From NCBI RefSeq assembly GCF_011397635.1, contig NC_064761.1, positions 30,607,643 to 30,671,642 of the forward strand: a stretch of DNA of 64,000 nucleotides. Direction: 5' to 3'. The notes under the pieces were generated by a model. It had not been told where the DNA came from, searched no databases, and worked only from the letters and a program-made list of their open reading frames with translations. Of the stretch, positions 21,561 to 34,925 are shown in pieces. Position numbers and translations under genes: made by a program. This DNA is from Epinephelus fuscoguttatus. Lineage: Eukaryota > Chordata > Actinopteri > Perciformes > Serranidae. How positions within the stretch are numbered: the first letter of the stretch is position 1; each line of letters starts with the position of its first letter.

Positions 21561-24500
21561 ATGGCAGGGGAGAGAAGTGGCCATTAGGATCAGGGCTTCA
21601 CTGATGTCCCTAAACAAGCTGCAAGTACACAGATTGTTTGAGTGTGATGGGGCAGTTTTGGATGTCTGAGTCAATCATGAGGAGGCTCCCTTTTCATCTT
21701 TTCCTCCAGAGAGTGTCCTACTACCACTGTATCAGCAGTTTATCTCATTTTATCTGTGATCAAGATGTGAGTAACATTCACAACACGTAATAGTTGCTCA
21801 GTGTGCATCACAGCTTTGGAAACAAGTCACCATTTAAAAACTGCTACAGCAACAGTTTCAACTTGTTTAAATGGTGTCTGAAATGGCCCTTTTTTACTAG
21901 GCTGGTCATGTTGGAGATTAATCAGCCAGCCAATCAAACATTGGCTTCAACTGAGTGGTCAAAAACAAACGGGCAAACATGATGCGAGCGGAGGCTGTTT
22001 TAATGCCTTCATTAGAGCGGAGGAGAAAGCAGCCAAAAAGCTTGAGTTTTATCCTCCCTCTTGTTCTCTCTCCATCTCTGCCAGGAAGCTGCCATGGGGC
22101 AGTGCCCAGTCAGCTCACTGCACCATTGGCTGGCGTTGCCCCAGAGGACTATGAAAGACATTATAAAGTCTAATAGTGCAGTTTATATACTTTATTAGTG
22201 CTTGTTAATAGAAGCCTAGCATTCTGGAAGAATTACTTATTCTCTAGTCATGTGCAATGCGATCCAGCCCCTGCACTGTATTAACTTGCTTACCAGGACT
22301 AATAAGTGCGCAAAGGAACGACGGAATAAAGGTTGCTCAGAGAAAAAGTACTCTTGCTTGCTGGTGGATGATGTGGGTCGACATCAATCACAAACCCTGA
22401 GCGTGACAACTTGCGCTTGATGTGGACTCAGATATTCATATGTGCATTATGTCTTGGCAGATATAGATCTGTACGCATTATTGTCCCAGATAGAGAGCCA
22501 AGTTTCATCACACAGAGTCAATATCTATTGAATTATTCTTTCAATGATATATTTTAAAGCGCTGGCAAGCAAATGTTTGCGTCAAAATTTATTATAGCTT
22601 ATGTATTGCTTGAAGTCAGGGCCTCTAAGGTTCCGTCAGTGCCGAGAGTGATATCATCCTGTTCATCCAATGTCAGCACACAGGCAGCAATGCAGCACAG
22701 GTGGACTGGTGATATGTCAAAATGTTTCATTTTTAGTAGCAAATCTGGACAGCACGATTCTGCATGAGGAGAGGAAGCAGAAGATTTTGGGAAAGTGAGG
22801 CTGGTGCCCTGTTCAGGTTAACGCTTTGTAAGTCCAAGTTTCAGGGAGCTGGGAGCTTCGCCAGGCCGACTCTGGATGTTAATAAAGTTTAGAGGCTCTA
22901 TGCCAGCGCTGTGATCTGTAACGCTTAGGGTTATTTTTACAGACTTTTTACAGACAATTATATTTGAAAGGGAAGGCTGTTTTTCAGTGGGCTAATATCA
23001 GAGCATGGAGATAAAGTATGTGATAAGAAGATGCAATTTCCCATGATGTGATGCAGTGGAGAGAGTTTTTTCATTGTGTGGGAATATGTTCTGCATGAGA
23101 ACTCTCCATGTTGTACTGAAACGGCAAACATGACATTTGTATTATTTTACTAAAGGTTTGTTAAGAGTGAATGTCTTTTCCCAGGAATTCTCCACTTCAT
23201 CTCAGCCACACACCCTAACACCTGGTAGCTGTCCAACTACGACCACAGACAGATGGAGGTTTAGTGCCTAAAGGGCATTTTGACAGCATTTGTAACATTT
23301 GAGGAGAGTGAGCATTGTTGATTCTTATTCCTCTTCATTTTCCTAGATAATCCAAGGATTGTCTATTTATTGTGTTTGTCACATATCTTTGTTTCATCAT
23401 TATTGCAACCCAGTCACCACAATAAATGTTGGCAGCATACATTTCTGTAAACCACGGATACATTGCATTTGTACATTGATGTAGCAGATACACTGAGAGT
23501 TTGCATTTCCTTATGTTTCACCACGCTGTGCTTAACTTGTGGTTAGGTTTATGACAGTCAGCTCATATCCTACGTCCGTTAGAAATGTCTATATTAAAAA
23601 CATACAAATATATAACGTAACCATTGTTTGCAGACATATACAATGCCAACATTTTCTTCTGGTGACTGGGATGATCGTTGTCAAACAGGACGTTGATTGA
23701 GTCTTATATGACATTGGCTTCTAGTTGCTGCACTGATGTTGCTGGCTACCAGAGATGTCTGCTTGATGTCACTTTCTGTAGCAAACAACCACAGCTCACA
23801 GATGAGCTGATTGCTCTGTCCAGACGCTTCAACTGGGAACAGTAGATGCATCTGTTATCTTCTGGCTCCTGTAGTATCTGTCTGCTTCACATTCCCTGTG
23901 TCACTTTGCATTTGAGAGAAAGCTGTGCGGTTTTCATTCTGTTTACAGTTTTCTTGAAATCCTAAATGAGGAAATGATTTTGCTTTAAGGAGTTTTGCTG
24001 AAGACAATTAGTTCTGTTCTTCTTTGATTTACTGTTGCCAAGATTAAATGTAGGACCCCTTTACTTCATATGGGCTGTGCAATAAGTGTGTTAAATGGAT
24101 CCATATTACACTGAGTAATAGCCTCAGTATGCACTCTTCATTAACATGCTTAACATTCCCCCCAAGACCCAGAAGTCGGCTTCTATAATACACTGCTTAA
24201 CACAAACATTATGTTGGACACTTTGGATCTCTTATGGGGCTCGTTGTTGGCAGTTTTATTAGTGAGCAGATTTGGACAGTGTGTGTACTTGTACGTGTGC
24301 TTATGTTTGGGTCAAAGTGGAGGACAGAATGGACTCATGGTGGTTCACGAACTCTGAACATGAGTACCTTGAAAAGTTAATAAAAATACACACGCTTTTT
24401 GCCAGCTAATTAGAGCAGAGATCCAACAGAGAAGTCCAGTGAAGAGGTTAATACGTTGCAGTGCAAAATAAGATTGTTTTTAGCTTTTCCTGGCTTGAAA

Positions 24501-24782
24501 ATAAAATCTGTTGCAACACTGGTCAGCAGCTTGTTGCATGCTTTCAAAACGGGACACGCAACTTTGTTTATGAAAGTAAGAAATCTCAATACTTGGCAAA
24601 GTAAATGCTAACTCAGTGATTTTTTTTTCTGACAGAATCAATTACCAATGACATGATTATTTAATGCTTTTGAACAGTTGGAGACATACTTAATGTCTGT
24701 GTGTTTGTGCACCAATGCCTTTGCACATACTGTATGTGATTAGCTACCCCTTATGTGCCTTTGTGGGTTTACAGGTGTAGAT

Positions 24783-26132
24783 TAGGGATTGGAATTCAGA
24801 ACCGGTTCCATATTATGTGATCCACTGGAATCATATGCTGCCGAGCTTATCAGTTCCTTTTTTCAATGCTGGCATCTGACAGTTGCGCATTGCAAAACAA
24901 TGACATCAAACTCATTGTTGCTAGAGGAAAGAGTCATAGTGGAGAGGAAGAAGCGGTCCAAAGTTTGACTTCTAGTGATGTGCGGGTAGGAGTTTTTTAA
25001 AATTCTTCGCAATCTTTGTTATGAGAGCCACCTGCCCCACCTGACCCACAAACACATGCATTCATCAGTGTTGACTATTGCGAATAACAACCTGCTTGCT
25101 GTTGGCTATATTGTATGTAATTTCCAGTAAATATCACAGTATAAAATGTATGTTTTCTATTTAAAAAAAAATGTCAACAGGCAGCAAGTACTCACCTGTC
25201 TTTTTAGTGGGTACATTTTAAATATGATCTCTGGCACATAGCTGATATGCTATGTGGTTTGTTTACATGATGTAACAGAAGTACATATTGAACGGATTCA
25301 GAATGGACAGAGACGCTTGTTTGCTTGCTGTTAGGACACAGTGCTAGGCCTACATATTCTAGGGAAGTATTTTTACCGGACATTATGACCGGAGCGATTC
25401 AAATATGTTGGACTTCAAAAGATTCTCCTGATCTAAAACTGGGTAATGGAAATCTTGAGTGCAGCAACACTGATGGTGCTTGCTGTACGTGTTTGAAAGA
25501 TGCCGTAAGAGAGACAGACAGAGAGGGAGGAAGAAAAGGAGGAAGGTGGACTATTGCACAATGTTTCTGTAAGTTATTAAAAAGTCAGAACGCTGCTTTG
25601 TAACTTAATGACCCATCCATCTGAAACCCGCGATATTTTCTAACAAGCTTACCTGAACCATCCGACCTGCAGGACCAGCAGGTTGTTAGTCAGCCCACAT
25701 ATCACTAATGGCTTCATGACAACTTTGCTGCTTGCAATGTCTGTCTGTAAGATGATAATTTCACGTAAGAGTGGAAACATTGTGCTGAAATTTTTTTTCT
25801 ACGGAACAAATTCCAGGAATGCCATGTATTTGACAATGTGCGCATGAGTACCACTGCCAAGCAGCACATCCATACATGAGGGTAAATATCCTATGTTATA
25901 ATAACATAATTGCCATGTAGGCAGGCTGAGCAGATTTTTTCGTTGACCAACAAAGTAAGACAACAGTCTTTTGCTACAGCTAGCTGGACTCGCCCATCAG
26001 CTCCCCTTTTCATGCTCGCTGCACAGGGAGGAAAAATGAGCAAAGAAAGGGTGTACAGAAAAATTATCATGAATCATTAGGGAATGGATAAAAGAACTGG
26101 TATGGATAAAATCTTATCAATTCCCATCCATA
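24783..26132. mobile_element. hAT-type element, split by a second insertion
   Basis: The left end is TAGGGATTGGAATT. The right end, read inverted, is TATGGATGGGAATT (12 of 14 identical). Flanks are GTGTAGAT (24775-24782) and ATGTAGAT (26133-26140), a 7 of 8 match. Without the inner element (24973-25707) and its duplicated flank it would be about 607 bp. It has no transposase frame. Confidence 0.82.
24973..25707. mobile_element. hAT-type element nested inside the 24783-26132 element
   Basis: The left end is TAGTGATGTGCGGG. The right end, read inverted, is TAGTGATATGTGGG. Flanks are TTGACTTC (24965-24972) and ATGGCTTC (25708-25715), a 6 of 8 match, so the duplication has decayed. It must be younger than its host element. 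Its interior has CTGCCCCACCTGACCC-type sequence and no long frame. Confidence 0.75.
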
Positions 26133-29100
26133 ATGTAGATGTCTATTTTTATCAATACATACAATGTTTGCTTTGGATCGCCACCTTTCGGACCTTCCAA
26201 ACCTTGATTTCTGTCATACTTAATAAAGATGGTGGTGGTTGGCAGGTTATGTTAAAAATGGAGTATGTAAAATATGAGCCTAATGGGAACCAGTGCATAG
26301 CTGTCCTAGCTGACTCGACATTTACGGCCGTTTCCCCCAGCTCAGCATTCAACCTTTACGACAAAGCCAAAACCCATCAGTAGGAGCTTCACTTACCTTA
26401 AAACTGATACGCTGAGATTCTTGGATCAGCACAGACAAGGCACATGGGTTCACACGGCTTCAGTAACCAATAAACATTCCTGTAGCAGGAAATGTCTTTT
26501 ATATATCACCAGGAGTTTCTGACAAGAATATTTGGGATGAGTACCTGGCTTTCCCCCCAGTATGTCCTCACTGAAGCTGAGTCATAGATTTAGTGCACAG
26601 ACTGAGGGACTGAAGACAGGAGAGGAAAGCATGATTTCTGTCTTCTCTCCTCTCTGTTTATCTAACTTTTGCCCTTAAAAAGTCAGCTCACAGCACATGT
26701 TGACTAATACCGATAAAAAGCCTAATCAGGCACTTTAAGCTCATATCGACAGTGATCTAATAGGCATGTGTTTGAAAGTTAAAATGAATTAGGCAGCGTC
26801 AGAGCCGTGACAGCCAGGTGCTGAGCACTTGGCCCAGCATACCGCAGTCTCAGCCAATTGGAAAACGCTTTGCAGAATTTATCTGCACCCTTCTCCCTTG
26901 ACAAATTATTTTATTGTTCCCACACAGTTGGTTTTCATTTAGGATTTTGGCTAATGATAGGCTGAGAGCATGTGGGCTATTGTTATTCCTTTATTCAGCA
27001 TAGATACACGGACTGGAAGCGTTCACATCTGATAGCACACTCCCATGCAATAGAAACTAACCAAAGCATGACACACAGAAGGTACATAAATGTACACAGA
27101 TGGTACGCAGAATAGGAGACTTTAGTATATAGGGTAAGAAGGACAATCTTGATATGCTTATTACTTTGAATATGCTGTAAATGCCTCTGTGGCATGACCT
27201 TAGTGACTGTCTGTCAAACGGGGTAATGCTCCTTCCTGAAGGAACAACTCCCCTCAGCGAACTCCAAGCTCCGCTCCAAAACCTTTAATCACATTATTCT
27301 GTGTGTCTCATGTACCCGGACTAGTAGATATGCTGTGTGAGAGCTACAGATGGGAGAGATAGGGTGAAACTCGCCTCACGTCCGAGCCTTGCACTCTGCT
27401 TGACCTGAGTTCAGTACATCAGGACTAGGCCGCTAATCTTGAACAAATGCTGGGAGTCTCCATGACCGGGCCCTCTCTGAGATGGCTTAGTCAAAACAGC
27501 CCTGCTGCTCCTGAACACAACCTCAGCCTCTAGCTTAAGTCAAACGTTGATTAACTAACAAATACCTGCTGCTTGTTCCACAGCATTACACAGCCCGGTG
27601 CATTCTGCAGTGCTCCATGGAGTTTGACAGTGTGTTTGCTGTCCTGTAGAGGAACACACAGGCCTACTGTGTTCCAGGCCTTTCAGGGTTTGTTGGTAAA
27701 ATGATGCAAGACATGTTAAATGAGTTGAAGCATCGAAATGCTGCACTGAATAGGGTTTTATTGTTTAATCTGTCATGTAGTGCTTTGTTGTCTGAGTTGG
27801 AAAAGAAGGATATAAATAAAGGCTTAGCTTTGGAACTGTGCTGCATTGTGTGGCTTTTCCCATAATAAAAAGCAACATAAACAAAGCAAAAAAAAATATT
27901 GAACAACAAATTGACATGTTTTCTTTCCCCCCATCAAACTGTGCTTTACATTTACTGTGAAAATAAACCACCGAAATCAGCAAGTAACAATTCACACTGA
28001 CAACCATAAAGCAAACAGCCAAGATTTTTACTGTCTGGCATGAATTGAATCATTTAGCGATTAAGTTGATAGCTGGTTTGGCAACAAAGTTTTGTCATCA
28101 CGGCGTCTCTCACCAACCTGATGGATAGAAGCAAAGCAAATATTTTTACCAGACGATACAGGTGAATAAACTATGCCTTTTTGTCTGGTTTCAAATTCCA
28201 TTGATGTCCTCCAAACCCTCTCACTTTCCATGTTTCCAAGAAAGCCCTTTGGTTTTACTGCTACTCACATTGCCTATTCCACTTGATCACAGCGGGACTG
28301 ACGCCAACACTTATCGGACATGACTCTGTCTTGTCTTCTCAAACATCGTCACTGTTAACGTAGGCCTCTCCACATTTTCTGACCATTTTAGGCTTCAAAC
28401 AAATACAAAGCAGTTCAGGACTCTTGCCAGGCTCGGGCACAGAGTCGGACTTTGTACATGGAACAGTTGGCACGCCTGGCATGTTGAACTAAGCATCACC
28501 ACATGCACTGCAACTCTTCGTCTTTAAGAAATCTCTGAATGTTCCAAGTATTTTTTTTAAAGTATTCAAATTTACAATGAGTACAATACATAGCGATAAT
28601 TCAAGTCTATTTTTGAGTCACTTTTATGCATCTGTGGTGCGTTGATTGTCCTGGTACTCATATCTGATTGCACATAAATGGCAGTGTAGTACTGACCTCC
28701 AGCATAAATTGCCGGTATGTGTTTTTTTTATTATTTGCAAATTTTTGAGAATGATTTGATACACTGGGAACAATAAATCTTCTACGTTTTTTCTGCAATA
28801 ACACGGCCATTATTGTTCTAAAGAATGCAGCCTTTTAGTCCAACTAAAATTGGAAGTTTAACAGTAACTATAAACGAAAAGAATGAATAAAAAAAAAGAA
28901 GCTTAGCGTGGATATACTTTAATTTGAGGGGTAGAAAAGGCTGCAGTGAAAGAAATATTTAATGTATAGCCCCTGAAACCGCAATTCAACAAAAGTCAAC
29001 AAGACTTGTTAGCCATGTCCTTGATAGCTTTAGCTGTAAATGTAAATGCACAGTTTACCACAGTGCCCACTTTTACAGGGCCAGACCTGTTATTTGACAC

Positions 29101-30113
29101 GAAAATATGGCCAATCTAGGCCACTGTAAAGATGCCAGTCTTCTACAAGCCTCAAGAGCTCTGAGTCATGAAGGAGTCCAGCGAGAGAGGCAAAGCGTCA
29201 GTATATGTACACTGCAGCCTGCCAAAGTACACTCATTTAACAGCACAAAAAGACTTGCACTGAGAACCCGCATGTTTATGTTAGGGATGATGTAAAATGG
29301 CCAGAATTCATATTTCACATCAAATTTCTCTTTTAAGATGGCTTCTCTCAATTTTTACGTGCAAGGAAACAAACATTTGCATTTCAAAGTTCTTCAAATA
29401 AAAATAAATGAAAAGCAAACCCTTTTATGGGTTTGGAGACTATATTGGAAAACAGGTCAGGAGCGAAATGAATATTTTTTATGGTTCGTAAAAGAGCTTC
29501 ACAATGAATGCCAGGTTATGTGAAAGGCTTGACACATGGTACAGGCCAGAGCCCTTCGAGGTTCCCTTTTTATTCAGGCCGTACGCTCTCGAGCCAAGAA
29601 CAGCCAAACAACACACATGGCAGAGGCCAAGATGATGATGAAGAATGATTTCTTTATTTCTGCTCGTTATCGTCTGATTAGGCTCCTTCTCACCGCAAAC
29701 CCATCCAAAAATCTATCAACTAACAACCGTCTCTTTTCACTTGAGTCTATCACATGCGGGGTGGATGTATAATCACCTTAGTACTCAGAGGCATTCCTGT
29801 CTGCCTGGTATGTGCTGTTTTGTTTTTTAAGGAATTTTTGGCTTTATCTAAGGGTAGAGAAGTGATCGCAAATGAGGGAGTATGGGAAGGACATGCAGCT
29901 ATCATCCCCATCCAGAATCAAACCAGGGGCTGTATATATAAGCAGTTTATGTGTGATCACATGATGATTTAATTTTGAAGAAACTTAGTTTTCACCAAGT
30001 TCTCATTTCAGCTATGTGACATACTGCTGTATATACATAAATATTTTGCGAAGTACGTCAGATTTAATTAAGTCAGGAAATGCGTATGTATTGTTTTTCC
30101 CACAATATGGTCA

Positions 30114-30183
30114 CACTAATGTATACATTATACATATTAGTATATATTAGTATATTATTAGTATATATTATACACTTTGTATA
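30114..30183. repeat. AT-rich TATTAGTATA tandem repeat
   Basis: Several diverged copies of a TATTAGTATA-type unit with small palindromes. It abuts the left target duplication of the next hAT element. Confidence 0.75.
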
Positions 30184-30191
30184 ATGCACCA

Positions 30192-31022
30192 TAGGCTGGC
30201 ATGATATCAGATTTTCACTACACAATTAGAGCCAAAAAGGTCACAATAACTAGAGTTTTTCTGATACCAATATCAGTATCAGAAACACCTCGGATACTGC
30301 CTAAAATTCTGGATTAGATATCAGTGGGTAGAAAAGTTTATGCGCGGATCCGATACCATGTAATTTATTGATAATCATTAAAGTAGTTTCACACCTGGAT
30401 AAAATGACAGTTTTTCCTGAGATCGATTCTTCGCTTCTTTGAAACAAAGGCCTACACAGCAAGTTGCGCTCTGCAGCCACTGGCAACACCAGTTTTAGAG
30501 CAGCGAAGAAGAAATGGTTTCCTCTAAAAAGTGTACCATCAGCTGTTAGCAAAATGTCAAATTAGATGATAAAAGAAAGAAACCATGTTCATTCTCTGTA
30601 TGCATTTGTCCATGTTTTTCAAAAGGTTTAACTTGAGCTATGCCATACAACAATGGTAGCAATCATTCATTTCACATCCACACAGGGTTAGTACTAAACA
30701 GCTGTTAGTTTGTTTTTTTTAATGCAGTGGTACCAGCTAATACACAATTTCAGGAATCAGGTATGTAATCAGGTATGGGGAAGATAGAAATGGTATCAGA
30801 ACATGTTAAATGATAAGGGTACTATTGGGGTATGTCAGAGTCATCTTTAATTTTGTTTATTGTGTGTTTTGTCTTGAGAAGCGAGAATGGGACAAAACAA
30901 AAGATTAAGAGGTGCAGAATTATTTACATGATGATATCAAATGTGCATAATTAACACGATATCCATATTTCATTTTTAAATATCATGGTTTTTGTTAACA
31001 CCAGTATATTGCGAAACCCCTA
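30192..31022. mobile_element. hAT-type element with exact 8-bp duplication, carrying an inner insertion
   Basis: Identical octamers ATGCACCA flank the element (30184-30191 and 31023-31030). The left end is TAGGCTGGCATGATAT and the inverted right end is TAGGGGTTTCGCAATAT, similar but diverged. The central part (30251-30808) looks like a separate insertion. No transposase was found. Confidence 0.85.
30251..30808. mobile_element. inner inverted-repeat element with TTCTGATACC ends
   Basis: The left end is TAGAGTTTTTCTGATACC. The inverted right end is TAACATGTTCTGATACC. The inside contains further ATCAGTATCAG and GATCCGATACC tracts typical of a common fish hAT-like repeat. The flanking octamers are not convincingly duplicated (about 5 of 8). 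Confidence 0.6.
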
Positions 31023-32590
31023 ATGCACCACATGTTGTGGATATGACCTACATATACATGTCTTAAACTAGTGTGTACAAAGCAAGGTATAAGTAGAATC
31101 TGTGGAAAGCCTCATTTATTCTCAGTGCAAGCTCACCTTAGATGACATTCTTGGTCTACAGGTGATAGATGATGTCTGTTGTCTTGTACCTATATGTCCC
31201 TTGCGCCACATATCTTTGACCCGCATTTGTCAGTACACTGTAAAACTATAAATTCTAGTTAAAGCACAAAATCTAATCTTACTGATCTCTGTTTATGTAC
31301 TGTACGTAGTTTCTTGACTAAAGGGGCTCCACAATCAAATGGAGTGACAAGTTCCAACTCTGAAATTGTTTTACTGCTGAGACAAAATTCATGTCTCAAT
31401 TTGGCCATAACCATCGGCTGACTCACGTGGTGAAGGGACGCAGCGAGAGCAGAAATCATAATAAAAGGAATCTTATTACAGCCATTAAACAAGAGAAGGA
31501 AAAACATGGGAGAGCTTTAATGCCTGGACATCTAAAATGCTTATGCAGTGAGAATATATTTGCTCATAAAGCTCTTTGATGGTGGCCCTGTCCGTTCCAA
31601 CACACAGCGCTGCTGTCTGTGTAAATACCTGTGTATTGACCTCCCACCGCACAAGATTGAATGTGTTTCCATAGGTGTCATTTGGTACCATTTTGGGCTT
31701 TTACAGGCCCCACTGTGCCGTAGTCGCTGCAACCGCAGGGGGCTCAGGAGGTATGTCATTGCAGCTCAAGCGGTGACCAACAGTGAGCTCTTCCCGATGT
31801 TGAGAGATGAGAGGTTGACTATGAACTGCAGGCCCCTCCTCGTCTGCACAGCAGCATTATGGAGCTCTGTTTGATGTCGAGTGATATATAACGTCTGCTG
31901 GACTGTCCATCTCAGGTTACCTAGAGAGCATGTTCCTGTCACTATGTGTGATCTGTGTTTGTGAGTGTGTGTGTGGTTGTGAGGGGGGGTGGTCTCGTCA
32001 GTGCCAAAGCCTTTGGTGAATGAGGACTCCCCACACAATAAAAGAACGGTATTGCTGACTTCCTTAGGTATGTGTGGTTTGAAACTCAACACAGGTTTGC
32101 TCAGTGGAAAACCTGGGGCCCTCTCTTATTTATTCTGTATATTTATGAAAACCCCAATACTGTGGTGCCCTCTGAGTGAAGGAGGGGGTCTTTTTGCAGC
32201 CAAGTTAATGCCCTTTGGTGGTGGATGTTGACTGCTGTGCAATAGCAGGTCATTTGCACGGTTTCTTACTGTTGGGTTTAAAGCAGTTACAGAATATTAG
32301 CCATTTCTCCATGTGTGTCAGAAGTATGGATATCAGTTTCAGTTAATTTTGCTTTTGATAGCCAAACACCTCATTAACTGGTAACTAACCAGTTAATATT
32401 TAAGGGAAAAAAAAGAGGCCTTTGGTTTTAGTTCAGCGCCCCATTGACCCATCGAGCTTTAGCACCACATTTCAAAGGCCTAACCATTTAACTAAATTTA
32501 AATGTTTTGTGATGTAAATGTTTTTTGCTTTTTATTTTATTCTCTCTTGGCTTTGCTGACAGACAGCTAACTGGCCCTGCTAACATACAG

Positions 32591-32932
32591 AAACATTGTG
32601 CCCACTGCCCACCCTCCAGTCTCCACTGCCAGTGGTACTGCTCTTTCGCAATTACTCTTCATTACGCACACCCAGTTGCTGTGAAATCATGGTGGCCACC
32701 CTCCGGTTTTATCCCTGATGAGCAAGCAGCTTCATTTTGAGCCACAAAACCCTTTTAGCATTGTTAACATAAGTTTGTTAGCACCATTAGTTGTGCTGAT
32801 GGTGCTAACAGAGCTATCATTGATAGCATAGGCCTAATAAATGATGCTAAAGGGGTTTTGCGGCTCAAAATTGAGCTACTACTTAATCACTGGGGCAACC
32901 TAGGGCAAGACCAGAGGGTGGGCACGATGTTT
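32591..32932. repeat. foldback (multi-arm inverted repeat)
   Basis: Three nested pairs of arms are visible. The central pair is TGTTAGCACCAT (32776-32787) with ATGGTGCTAACA (32799-32810), perfect. The middle pair is 28 bp (32734-32761 with 32844-32871, 26 of 28 paired). The outer pair pairs the AAACATTGTGCCCAC side (32591-32617) with GTGGGCACGATGTTT (32912-32932). This is probably a non-coding foldback transposon. Confidence 0.75.
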
Positions 32933-34619
32933 CCACAGCAGCACTGTTTGGTCAGGATGTCTTTACTAGGGTTTACTGCTGAATCAGCCACACTGCTAGC
33001 TAACTACTACCAGACATGGGTGGTGCGTAGTCCAGTAAACTGAAGAGTAGCAAAATTGACCAATGGACTGACGTGTAACCAGTCAAAATTGTCAGAATTG
33101 TCGTCAGTATTTTCAGTTGAATTAAATGTCACTATTCTTAAAACAAGTTGAGTGATCTCCCTCATTTCAAAATAAGTTGTTTGAAGAAAATCCTTTGAAA
33201 CCAGATGAACTATGCTGTCATCAGATGAAGTCACTGATGACCAAACTGCAGTACATCATCAGACAGTGACTGTACCACAGTTGTCTCACGTAGTCGGCCA
33301 TTCTTTTAGAGTATTTGTTCATGTATGATGTGTCCTGTTCTGTAAGATAACATGTGACTTGTTGCTGTGAGGACACGTAGAAGGATTTAGTGCCTTTTGT
33401 CTGAGTAGATCAGCTTACTTCATGTGCTGAAAAGCAAGGGCTTAGAAACCAGTGACATGAAACAACACCAATAATCAAATCAAAATAAAAGCGTACCCTC
33501 TGTGCCTCTGCTGTCAAAGCAAATTTATGGGCTTTTGAAAAACCCCATTTTCCTCAAAGAGCTCCATTTTGGGGGTGAGTTAACCCCTAATCATCCTGGC
33601 TAGCTAATATTCATTGTGGACAGAAACTGCGCAGAAACATTGGCCTCAACGTTGGGTGGAAACTTCAAAAGCCAAAGCAATTACTATGCATGCTTTGAAC
33701 ATATCCTTTTCAAAAAGTAACATTCCATTATTCTTCCTGTGCTAAAACAACAAAAAAATAACAAAGAAGTAGGAAGTGAAATTGGATTCCTCCTTTGGTT
33801 CCCAAAACATCTGGTTTGGCCCTTGTTTTAAACAACTAGCATCCCCTCTGAGAATAACAGAAGGTTATGTGCACTGTGAGTAGGTAACAAAATAATCATT
33901 TTCAAATGTTGCTCCATTCGAATGTGATCTAATTACCGTCACTTAAATTCAACCTCTGAGTTGGACCACCGACCATCAAGGGAATTTTCCTCCAGACGTT
34001 GAATCCTAACTATTCATTTGCTTCTCCCCCACTGCTGCCTCTAAACCATTAGAAATATACAGTAATTGCTGCAAATTGATCACTTGTTTTACAGAAGTCA
34101 TATAAATCTCCACTCTTGTCAAACCGTAATCGATGGCAGGAGGCGGTGCTGGGCGAGAAGAAGAGAGAGTATCTGTCAGATGGGCCTCGATGCGTCTGCT
34201 ACATGGAGATACTCTCATGTTCTGTGGTTGAGTTTGGCCACTGTCATTTCCGAGGAATTTCCTGCCATCTGTGTTCAATCGAATTCTCTCACAGATTTGG
34301 GATTCCTTGTAAATATTGGGTGCTGGCTGAAGAGAACTGAAGGAGTACTGTGAGTTTTGTGCCGACAGCCTCTCGGACCAAAATGAAGAGGCCACTGGCT
34401 CAGGGATGAGTTAGGCTAACAAAGCAAGACAACTATTGGATAGATTGCCATGAAATGTGGTCTCGATGTCCATGTTCCTCTGGATGAGTTGTGCAATAAT
34501 CACTTTAGTCACCCCCTAACTTTTCCTCCATTGCCACCATCAGGAAAAATTTTGGTTTGCCCAAAATTATGATTTATTACTAAATACATACAAAAGTAAT
34601 GACTTTTTCATTGGCTGTA

Positions 34620-34925
34620 CTTTAAAGTTAGTGATATCATGATATAAGGCTAGATAGCCTCTTAGATTTTGGATATCGTAATATCCTATCTGGCCCAGAG
34701 CCCGCCTCTGTCAAATAGACTGATCTGATTGGTCTGATAGGCGATTCAGTGGGCTCTGCTCATCGGGGCCAGATCCCCCTGCAGTCCAAATTAGAATTTG
34801 CTAGGGGCGGGGCATCTGGATTTCCAGGTTACAGCTCTGAATCATCGTTGCAAAATTGTTGTCGAGGTATTCTGTAAATAATATCAAGATATTTCTTTTA
34901 CTTCATATCAACCAGCCCTGGGTAG
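34620..34925. repeat. compound dispersed repeat
   Basis: The outer sequence has the GATATCATGATATAAGGCTAG and GGATATCGTAATATC blocks of a common fish repeat and ends CAATATC/AAGATATTTC-like. The middle (about 34690-34850) has GAGCCCGCCTCTG and GATTGGTCTGAT sequence, apparently another short element inserted in it. Ends were not resolved. Confidence 0.5.
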
